Part shown: piece after piece, positions 1 to 5,614 of the stretch | How the letters are laid out: every line of letters starts with the position of its first letter | Position numbering within the stretch: position 1 is the first letter of the stretch | From: Campylobacteraceae bacterium | GTDB taxonomy: Bacteria; Campylobacterota; Campylobacteria; Campylobacterales; Sulfurovaceae | Assembly: GCA_026986355.1 (NCBI GenBank) | Contig: JALSOO010000186.1 | Coordinates: 1 to 8,589 of the forward strand | Direction of reading: 5' to 3' | Length of the DNA stretch: 8,589 bases | Translations under genes and position numbers: made by a program | The notes under the pieces: generated by a model | Told to the model about the DNA's origin: nothing | What the model saw: the letters and a program-made list of their open reading frames with translations, nothing else | Database searches by the model: none

Positions 1-519
1 GGTAATTGTTCCATCAGCATTAACACGCCAAGTACCTTGATTTGGTACAATCAATATTTTACCATCTTCAGATAGATTTGCATCAGGATGTTCTTCTAAG
101 AAACCTTCTGGTAATTCAATTTTAACAGTTGAACTATTTAAGTTTCCACTATCATTTTCTAAGACATTTACTGTCACTGGTTTAACTAAGTCAGCAACTT
201 TTTTATCTTCTTTGACTGCTGGATCTAGTTGATAATAAAGTGTTACAGTTGCTGAATCTAAATGTTCTGCATTTTGGTTTTCAAGCGTATATTCTATTGG
301 GCTTGGGTTTTTAGCAAAGTCCTCTTCAGGAGTAAAGACAATTTTACTATCTTCAATGCTCCAAACACCTTCACCTTCTACGGTTAAGCTATCTCCTGCA
401 TTAGCTGTTCCTACTATCTGTAAGGTATTAGGGTTGATGATATTTGCATTATCATTTGCCAATACATCAATACTTACTGGAGTATTTAAAGCATTATCTT
501 CACTTATATCATCTACTAA
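1..519 (-). repeat. CshA-type repeats at the visible C-terminal end of the adhesin, second one cut
   Basis: Residues 1577-1672 return to the CshA-type pattern after the tandem-95 block: SEDNALNTPVSIDVLANDNA, GEGVWSIEDSKIVFTPEEDF, NPSPIEYTLENQ. Residues 1677-1749 begin another (VTVNVLENDSG, NQGTWRVNADGTIT) and are cut by the window edge just where the TFTP core is expected. The stalk therefore continues to the left; total length and anchor cannot be known from here. Confidence 0.7.
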
Positions 520-3500
520 TCCAGTAGCATTATTATCTGGAGTAACCGTAATACTTACTGCTACTTCATCTCCATCTACTGTGCCATCATTTGGTACATA
601 GCTAAAGCTATCTGTTCCACTAAAGTTTTCATTTGGTGTGTAAACTACTTTTCCATCAACAATCTCTACCGTTCCATTTTCAGGTTGTGAGGCAATAATT
701 ATCTCTAAGGGACTAGCTTCTACATCACTATCATTATTTAAGACATCAATGCTTACAGGCGTATTTTCATTGGTTGTTGCACTATCAGGATTTCCAAGAG
801 GTGCATCATTAACAGGATTAACGATTACCTCAACTGTCGCTGTTGCCTCTCCTGCATTTCCATCTTGAACTACATAAGTAAAGCTATCTGTTCCATTAAA
901 GTTTGGATTTGGTACATAAGTAACTGTTCCATCATTATTTAACCTTACTGTTCCATGGCTTGGGGTACTTATTGAACCCTCTTTAATGCTTAAGGTATCT
1001 CCATCTACATCACTATCATTTGATAGGACATCAACAGTTACAGGGCTATCTTCATCTGTTGTTACTCTGTCATTAAGCGCTACTGGAGCATCATTGACAT
1101 TACCAACATCAACTTTTACCGTTGCTATTGATTCTAATCCATCTTTATCAACTATGGTGTAAGTAAAGCTATCTACTCCTGTATAGTTACTATTTGGTGT
1201 ATAAGTTATATTACCATCTACAATCTCTACTGTTCCGTTTGATGGCTCTGTCAATGAACTCTCTACTAAACTAATAGTATCGTTATCATCTACATCGGTA
1301 TCATTTCCAAGAACATCAATTACTACTGCTGTCTCTTCAAGTGTACTAATATTATCAGCCACTGCCATTGGTGCATCATTTACTGGTGTTACTGTTACTG
1401 TTACAGTTATGGCTTCTCCAACTACTGTTCCATCACTTGGTACATAAGTAAATGTATCTGTTCCATTAAAGTTCTCATTTGGAATATATTTCACTTCACC
1501 ATTTTCAATGCTAACTGTTCCATTAGCTGGTTGAGTTAATTGGGTAATCTCTAACTCTTTATCTTCTCCATTAACATCATTACTAAGTACATCAATTAAT
1601 ACTGGTGTATCTTCTTGCGTATTTATGTTATCAACTTCACCTATGACTACTTGTGGGTAATCTACATTGATGTTTGCTTCATTTGAAACTTCATCTGTTT
1701 TATCTGTTACGGTATAAGTAACTGGTGTTGGGTCTGCTATAAAACTTGCAAGTGGCGTAAATGTAATTTCACCTGTTGTTGTATTAACTTTCCAAGTTCC
1801 TTCATTTACTACTACCAACTTGCCATTCGCATCTTCTCCCACTAAAGTTACACTTGATATATTTAAATCATTCTCATCATCACTATCATTACTTAATACA
1901 CTTAGTGTTACTGGATTTCCTGTTGTTCCTGTTGCATTATCATCATTGGCTACTGGTGCTGTTTGTGGGTAATCCACATTAACGGCTACTGGTGTTGAGG
2001 TGTTTCCTGTTGTGTCACTTACCACATAAGTAATAGGTGTTGGATCACCTGTAAATCCTGCTTCAGGGGTAAATGTAATCGCTCCTGTTGTTGGATTTAC
2101 TGTCCATTTTCCTTCGTTTGGTACTACAAGCACTGTTACTTGGTTTCCATTTTCATCAATGATTTTAACGCTTGTTGGGTCGATGTCTCCATCTGCATCA
2201 TTATCATTGGCTAATACATCAATTACAACTGCTTCTCCACTGTTTGCTGTTCTATTATCTTCACTTGAATCCGTGATATTTGTGCTTACAACTACTGTTA
2301 TGTTTGCATCATCACAGTTTGTAGGGTTTGCATTTTCACAAATGGTATAAGTCTCAACATACGTTCCTGATGGCGTTCTTGCTGGTACACTTACCTCTCC
2401 ATTGGTAAGATTAATATTAATATATGGACTATCATCTACACTATCGGTGATATTAGTATCAGTTCCTACCACAATAGTATTACCACTTAGGGTATCGTTA
2501 CTGTTAAGGCTACCTGCCACACCACCATTTGTTCCATTGATGGCTAAGTTATCATCTACTGCATCTATTGGTAATTTACGATAATCTACCTCGCTTGAAC
2601 TGCTATTACTATTAGTTAAGTTTGTTGTTGGAACATCTACTTTTCCATTCACATCACTATAATCATCAGCATTTTCAGCAACTGAATCTAAACCATTTAG
2701 TCCAACAGTTCCAGTAAGTGTAAATCCACTCTCATTTGCATCTGTAATGCCATCATTATCTGAATCAGTATCTAAAATATCTGTTATATTGTCTTCATCT
2801 GTATCTACTGGTGTTAATCCTCTACCATACGCTGTATCTACACCATTAGCACCTACTGCACCTGCTGGAGCAATATATCCATTGGTTGTTTGAGCTTCTA
2901 CGTTATCTGGGATTCCGTCGTTGTCGCTGTCTAGGTCTAAGTAGTTTGGAATGCCATCGTTATCACTATCTACCGTAGCATTTCCCTCTACACTATCCAA
3001 AACCCCATCATTATCATCATCAAGGTCAATGGAATCTGGAATTCCATCACCATCGGTATCTTTAAGTGAACGATAATCAACATCAGAAGGATTGTTATCT
3101 GTTTCTGCTAAATCACTACTTGGTGTATTTACTTTTCCATTCACATCACTATAGTCATCAGCATTTTCAGCAACTGAATCTAAACCATTTATCCCAACAG
3201 TTTCTGTAAGTGTAAATCCACTCTCATTTGCATCTGTAATGCCATCATCATCTGAATCACTATCTAACATATCAATTGTAGCATCACCATCTGTATCTAC
3301 TGGTGTTAATCCTGTACCATACGCTGTATCTACACCATTTGCATCGACTGCACCTGCTGGAGCAATATATCCATTAGTTGTTTGTGCTTCTACATTATCT
3401 GGAATTCCGTCGTTATCGCTGTCTAGGTCTAAGTAGTTTGGAATGCCATCATTATCAGTATCACAAGCATTAGGAATTCCTCCTAATAGTAAAGCAATGT

Positions 3501-5247
3501 TATCACTACGAACCCCGTTACTCGTAATTGTAATGGATGAAACTAATTTACTAGTTTTTCCAATGAAGTAACCAGCTTCGTCATCTACATTATTTGTGGA
3601 CAAAACATTGCCACTTAACGAAAGCATTGGCAATCCTGCATGATTGACTAAGGTAAAATCACTTATCGTAGCACCACCAGCAATATCTATCGTAAAAGTT
3701 CCATTATGTGATCCAGCCACAGGATCAACATCTAACATTCCAAAGAAAAGATCATCCGCAGGTATAGCGGGTGAGAAATTGTAAACTATACTAAAATCAC
3801 CAGCATTGGTTTTATAAAAGCCATTATGTTGAATTTGGAATGTATTATTATCTAAGAATGCTATGCTATTGTATGTGGTATTATTTGAAGTAAAGCCAAA
3901 TACTTTATTAACATTAAAAGTCGAGTTTGAACGACCCACCCAGTTACCATCAGTAATTGTTTCTTGATAAGGGAGCTCACATCTCTCCACACTATCCAAA
4001 ACCCCATCATTATCATCATCAAGGTCAAGAGAATCAATTACTCCATCACCATCGGTATCTACCGAAGGAGTGGTTTGTACATTATCTCTATAGTCTAGAT
4101 TTGTTGTTGTTCCATTGGCATCACTACCATTACTTGCGGTATCATTATCTGCATCTAATAATGTAAAGTTTGTTCCATCATACGCTTTTCCATTCACATC
4201 AGCATAGTCATCAGCATTTTCAGCAACTGAATCTAAACCATTTATCCCAACAGTTTCTGTAAGTGTAAATCCACTCTCAACTGCATCTGTAATGCCATCA
4301 TTATCTGAATCACTATCTAACATATCAATTGTAGCATCACCATCTGTATCTACTGGTGTTAATCCTGTACCATACGCTGTATCTACACCATTTGCATCTA
4401 CTGTTCCACTTGGAGCAATATATCCATTGGTTGTTTGTGCTTCTACATTATCTGGGATTCCATCGTTGTCTGAATCCAAATCTAAATCATTTTTAATACC
4501 ATCTCCATCAACATCACAAGAAACACTATCTTGCGTAAATGAAATATTATCTAATCCAAAATACTCTGTTGCGTTACAATCATTCAGATCCAGAGCATTT
4601 GATCCTTCAATCTCAATCGCAATACTTTTTAGATTACTTAATGTAAGAGCTAAATCTGCTCCCCACTCGGCTTCAGTTAAAGGAATATTGATATTTTTCC
4701 AACCATTATTATTTTGTTGAGGGAAAGTAGCAGTTACATTAGCATCCGCTCCAATTAAAATGACTCTTAATACATTCGTAAACGAATCATAAGCTTCATT
4801 TAAATCTCCATCAATATAATCAAAGTTCAAATTACCACCTAAAGCATTACGAAGATTTTGATTAATATCTGCACTCACTGCCCAAGTCCAAGTATTACCT
4901 GGATCATTTCCTAAAATAAAGTTTCCATCAGGAGATGGAGGATAAAGAGAAGTACTACAACCAGTATTCGTTACAGGGCTAGATGAATGAGTCATCAAAC
5001 CTACTGTATTTCCTGTTGCTACTCCACCTTCTTGACTTGAAAGTTCAAGTCCCCAACCTTCAGAAGAGGCATCAAAGTTCCAATTATACGCTGCACATTC
5101 TTGATTATCCAAAACTCCATCATTATCATCATCAAGGTCAATGGAATCAATTATTCCATCACCATCGGTATCAACTGCCAAAGCATGGACAGGTAATAGT
5201 ATCATCATTAAAAACATGAGTAATATTTTTAAATGTCTATATATCAT
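1..5247 (-). CDS. Giant exported adhesin-like repeat protein (TSP3 / laminin-B-like / CshA-type / tandem-95), C-terminus outside window
   Basis: The frame is open from the ATG at 5247-5245 to the left edge: 1749 codons, no stop, C-terminus missing. The start is supported by AGGAG at 5257-5253, five bases before the ATG, and by a Sec signal peptide (residues 1-24). Order of parts: TSP3-like DxDxDG repeats (26-47); laminin-B-like beta-sandwich (about 54-238); TSP3 repeats (245-321 and 397-418); unidentified beta-rich domain (423-595); TSP3 repeats (596-672 and 730-836); Ig-like module (893-988); two CshA-type fibril repeats (995-1196); four tandem-95 cadherin-like repeats (1204-1570); one CshA-type repeat (1577-1672) and the start of another. 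Such proteins are extracellular, probably calcium-stiffened stalks for attachment; the ligand is unknown. The protein is very rich in Asp, Asn and Thr and poor in Cys, as expected for a secreted fibre. A riboswitch precedes it. The architecture is clear; adhesion is inferred from family membership. Confidence 0.93.
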   Translation of the reverse strand, partial: MIYRHLKILLMFLMMILLPVHALAVDTDGDGIIDSIDLDDDNDGVLDNQECAAYNWNFDASSEGWGLELSSQEGGVATGNTVGLMTHSSSPVTNTGCSTSLYPPSPDGNFILGNDPGNTWTWAVSADINQNLRNALGGNLNFDYIDGDLNEAYDSFTNVLRVILIGADANVTATFPQQNNNGWKNINIPLTEAEWGADLALTLSNLKSIAIEIEGSNALDLNDCNATEYFGLDNISFTQDSVSCDVDGDGIKNDLDLDSDNDGIPDNVEAQTTNGYIAPSGTVDANGVDTAYGTGLTPVDTDGDATIDMLDSDSDNDGITDAVESGFTLTETVGINGLDSVAENADDYADVNGKAYDGTNFTLLDADNDTASNGSDANGTTTNLDYRDNVQTTPSVDTDGDGVIDSLDLDDDNDGVLDSVERCELPYQETITDGNWVGRSNSTFNVNKVFGFTSNNTTYNSIAFLDNNTFQIQHNGFYKTNAGDFSIVYNFSPAIPADDLFFGMLDVDPVAGSHNGTFTIDIAGGATISDFTLVNHAGLPMLSLSGNVLSTNNVDDEAGYFIGKTSKLVSSITITSNGVRSDNIALLLGGIPNACDTDNDGIPNYLDLDSDNDGIPDNVEAQTTNGYIAPAGAVDANGVDTAYGTGLTPVDTDGDATIDMLDSDSDDDGITDANESGFTLTETVGINGLDSVAENADDYSDVNGKVNTPSSDLAETDNNPSDVDYRSLKDTDGDGIPDSIDLDDDNDGVLDSVEGNATVDSDNDGIPNYLDLDSDNDGIPDNVEAQTTNGYIAPAGAVGANGVDTAYGRGLTPVDTDEDNITDILDTDSDNDGITDANESGFTLTGTVGLNGLDSVAENADDYSDVNGKVDVPTTNLTNSNSSSSEVDYRKLPIDAVDDNLAINGTNGGVAGSLNSNDTLSGNTIVVGTDTNITDSVDDSPYININLTNGEVSVPARTPSGTYVETYTICENANPTNCDDANITVVVSTNITDSSEDNRTANSGEAVVIDVLANDNDADGDIDPTSVKIIDENGNQVTVLVVPNEGKWTVNPTTGAITFTPEAGFTGDPTPITYVVSDTTGNTSTPVAVNVDYPQTAPVANDDNATGTTGNPVTLSVLSNDSDDENDLNISSVTLVGEDANGKLVVVNEGTWKVNTTTGEITFTPLASFIADPTPVTYTVTDKTDEVSNEANINVDYPQVVIGEVDNINTQEDTPVLIDVLSNDVNGEDKELEITQLTQPANGTVSIENGEVKYIPNENFNGTDTFTYVPSDGTVVGEAITVTVTVTPVNDAPMAVADNISTLEETAVVIDVLGNDTDVDDNDTISLVESSLTEPSNGTVEIVDGNITYTPNSNYTGVDSFTYTIVDKDGLESIATVKVDVGNVNDAPVALNDRVTTDEDSPVTVDVLSNDSDVDGDTLSIKEGSISTPSHGTVRLNNDGTVTYVPNPNFNGTDSFTYVVQDGNAGEATATVEVIVNPVNDAPLGNPDSATTNENTPVSIDVLNNDSDVEASPLEIIIASQPENGTVEIVDGKVVYTPNENFSGTDSFSYVPNDGTVDGDEVAVSITVTPDNNATGLVDDISEDNALNTPVSIDVLANDNANIINPNTLQIVGTANAGDSLTVEGEGVWSIEDSKIVFTPEEDFAKNPSPIEYTLENQNAEHLDSATVTLYYQLDPAVKEDKKVADLVKPVTVNVLENDSGNLNSSTVKIELPEGFLEEHPDANLSEDGKILIVPNQGTWRVNADGTIT
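538..1638 (-). repeat. Four tandem-95 cadherin/Ig-like repeats of the adhesin stalk
   Basis: Units of about 85-90 residues lie at 1384-1638, 1105-1374, 820-1086 and 538-804. Each has the order EDTPV.IDVLSNDSDVDGD, then NGTV......V.YTPN.NFNGTDSFTY, then DG...A.VTV.V.PVNDAP. This is the tandem-95 pattern common in very large bacterial surface proteins. The NDAP and DVLxND positions are the usual calcium-linked turns of cadherin-like beta-sandwiches. Protein similarity is strong but the DNA has drifted more than in long repeats A-C. Confidence 0.85.
1660..2571 (-). repeat. Ig-like module plus two CshA-type fibril repeats of the adhesin stalk
   Basis: Residues 893-988 are an Ig-like module ending in YTICENANPTNCDDANITV. 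Residues 995-1093 and 1096-1196 are CshA-type fibril repeats, recognised by a DVLANDNDADGD-like start, a G(K/T)W.V...TG.ITFTP core, and a DPTP(I/V)TY.V(S/T)D end followed by VDYPQ. The type repeat comes from the Streptococcus gordonii fibril protein CshA, where tandem copies make surface fibrils. The VDYPQ spacer is shared by both copies. Confidence 0.75.
2638..2937 (-). repeat. Adhesin long repeat, copy C (~100 aa)
   Basis: Residues 771-870, 165 residues after copy B with no inserted beta-sandwich domain between them. It is the most diverged copy in the middle (DTDEDNITDILDTDSD instead of DTDGDATIDMLDSDSD, and TGTVGLNG instead of TETVGING), but keeps both ends, QTTNGYIAPAGAV and DSVAENADDYSDVNGK. 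It closes the calcium-repeat half of the protein. Confidence 0.9.
3133..3432 (-). repeat. Adhesin long repeat, copy B (~100 aa)
   Basis: Residues 606-705. It lies 350 residues after copy A, the gap being filled mainly by the unidentified domain 423-595. Differences from A are few: PAGAVDAN for PSGTVDAN, DANES for DAVES, DDYSDV for DDYADV. It starts in a second TSP3 loop (NYLDLDSDNDGIPD) that copy C shares and copy A lacks in this form. Confidence 0.9.
3463..3981 (-). other. Unidentified Cys-bracketed beta-rich domain within the adhesin
   Basis: Residues 423-595 interrupt the TSP3 repeats and match no family I can name. The segment begins at C423 and ends at C595, just before a DTDNDG motif, the same bracketing seen around the laminin-B-like domain. 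It alternates hydrophobic and polar residues, with strands such as TFQIQHNG, FSIVYNFS, GTFTIDIAGG and SSITITSNG, suggesting a jelly-roll or sandwich. It may be a second binding module carried by the calcium repeats. Confidence 0.5.
4186..4482 (-). repeat. Adhesin long repeat, copy A (~99 aa)
   Basis: Residues 256-354, running from DLDSDNDGIPDNVEAQTTNG through GVDTAYGTGLTPVDTDG and GFTLTETVGINGLDSVAENA to DVNGKA. Copies B and C recur downstream in the protein. It shares unbroken identical DNA runs of roughly 70 and 95 bp with copy B, so the duplication is recent or the copies are kept alike by gene conversion. Its TSP3 loops should bind calcium. Confidence 0.9.
4534..5088 (-). other. Laminin-B-like beta-sandwich domain within the adhesin
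   Basis: Residues about 54-238 follow the laminin B (laminin IV) pattern: an N-terminal NWNFD...EGWGL segment, a central LNFDYIDGD strand, then RVILIGADA, a GWKNINIPL strand, and a closing LSNLKSIAIEIEG ... LDNISF. In eukaryotes this fold sits in laminins; bacterial versions occur in secreted proteins, where they may bind glycans or matrix. Cys51 and Cys244 bracket the domain, and Cys97 and Cys224 lie inside it. The assignment rests on pattern recall, not a profile search. Confidence 0.65.
5176..5247 (-). other. Sec signal peptide of the adhesin-like protein
   Basis: Residues 1-24 have a basic n-region (MIYRHLK), a hydrophobic core (ILLMFLMMILLPV) and an A-L-A motif at residues 22-24, giving predicted cleavage before V25. 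The first calcium-binding repeat begins at D26, right after the cleavage site. There is no lipobox cysteine, so this should be a signal peptidase I substrate. A Sec leader differs from classical type I-secreted RTX adhesins, which lack one. Confidence 0.85.
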
Positions 5248-5350
5248 TTTAACTCCTACTATATATTCTATTTAAAATATTTCTAAGTATGAAACCTAGA
5301 AAAACCAATTTAAAACCATAAATAAAATAATTGAAAATAGGAAATGACCT
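5248..5350 (-). other. Leader between riboswitch aptamer and adhesin start (candidate expression platform)
   Basis: About 103 bases of AT-rich leader separate the aptamer from the ATG. I see no GC-rich hairpin followed by a U-run, so a classical transcription terminator is not evident. Two weak elements are visible on the RNA: a six-pair hairpin (CTAGGT, loop UUCAU, ACUUAG; 5299-5283, one G-U pair) just upstream of the ribosome site, and UCCUA (5342-5338), which could pair with UAGGA of the Shine-Dalgarno (5258-5254). Control of translation is thus possible but unproven. Confidence 0.4.
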
Positions 5351-5441
5351 AAATATTGGTAGCTTGGCAATCTTTTTTAATGAAAAAAGACCCATGGCTT
5401 TCTGTCTCCACCTCACGATGGGTTTAGCTTTTTCAATATTT
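5351..5441 (-). promoter_or_regulatory. GEMM-I (cyclic-di-GMP-I class) riboswitch aptamer upstream of the adhesin gene
   Basis: Read on the minus strand, the 91-base element has the GEMM-I layout. P1 is closed by AAAUAUUG (5441-5434) with CAAUAUUU (5358-5351), eight perfect pairs. Then come GCUAAACC, a hairpin CCAUC-GUGA-GGUGG (5421-5408) with a GNRA tetraloop, the core GACAGAAAGCC (consensus near GACGCAAAGCC), a second hairpin with an eight-pair UCUUUUUU/AAAAAAGA stem (5390-5371), and a 3' segment GAUUGCCAAGCUACC resembling the consensus GCC-GGGUUGCC. Known members bind cyclic di-GMP, and a Geobacter subclass binds 3',3'-cGAMP. I cannot settle the ligand, because the position before the AAACC block aligns ambiguously (G or C). 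The element should act in cis on the adhesin mRNA. It was identified by eye, not by a covariance model. Confidence 0.82.
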
Positions 5442-5456
5442 TATTTCTACGGTATG

Positions 5457-5484
5457 ATATTATCAGAGAGAAAAGAAGAGTAAA
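5457..5484 (-). promoter_or_regulatory. Sigma-70-type promoter for the riboswitch-adhesin transcript
   Basis: On the minus strand, TTTACT (5484-5479) is followed after 16 bases by TAATAT (5462-5457), with TG one base before the hexamer (extended -10). Transcription would start near 5450, about 8 bases before the first P1 base at 5441. That spacing is typical of riboswitch leaders and supports both calls. Confidence 0.6.
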
Positions 5485-5485
5485 C

Positions 5486-5587
5486 TTAAAATAATATAAA
5501 TATATATATTTATTTTAATTATATAATATAAAATATGATTAATTATGAAAAATTAATAATTTCTCATAAAAATAGAATTTGACAAGA
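5486..5587. other. Almost pure A+T intergenic tract
   Basis: This stretch between the adhesin promoter and the nagZ end contains no gene. From about 5486 to 5570 only two bases are G or C. It includes an alternating TA run around 5500-5510. It may act as an UP-element-like or nucleoid-protein-binding upstream region for the adhesin promoter; nothing in it forms a specific recognisable site. Confidence 0.5.
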
Positions 5588-5614
5588 ACTAATAATACAA
5601 AATGTATTATTAGT
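5588..5614 (-). terminator. Perfect 12-bp hairpin overlapping the nagZ stop codon, possible terminator
   Basis: ACTAATAATACA (5588-5599) and TGTATTATTAGT (5603-5614) are exact inverted repeats around a three-base loop. The nagZ stop codon TAA (5612-5610) lies inside the stem. The stem is AT-rich and is followed on the minus strand by TCTTGTC rather than a clean U-run, so it is a poor classical terminator. It could still end transcription weakly or protect the mRNA 3' end. Confidence 0.45.

Larger units (their letters stand above)
2990..5172 (-). repeat. Dispersed ~70-bp TSP3-type DNA repeat (three copies) inside the adhesin gene
   Basis: Near-identical copies lie at 2990-3060, 3989-4060 and 5104-5172. 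Each encodes DTDGDG-(V/I)-(I/P)-DS-(I/L)-DLDDDNDGVLD, two calcium-binding Asp/Asn-rich loops of the thrombospondin type 3 kind. They open the repeat block before or after each inserted domain, so they look like duplicated module borders. Shorter related loops (LDSDNDGIPD, SDNDGIPNYLDLD) occur between them. Confidence 0.85.

Noticed and set aside
356..4720. Several short plus-strand ORFs (for example 356-601, 2159-2350, 4292-4720)
   Set aside because: All lie antisense to the continuous 1749-codon minus-strand frame. Their sequences are Ser/Pro/Thr/Leu-rich complements of the Asp/Asn-rich repeats, and they lack convincing ribosome sites.
2638..5172. Regular repeats as a possible CRISPR array
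   Set aside because: Repeat copies are 70-300 bp, unevenly spaced and in frame within one coding sequence that reads through the spacers.
5371..5390. TCTTTTTT...AAAAAAGA hairpin as a stand-alone terminator
   Set aside because: It is an AU-only stem with no U-run after it on the minus strand, and its position fits the second hairpin of the riboswitch aptamer.
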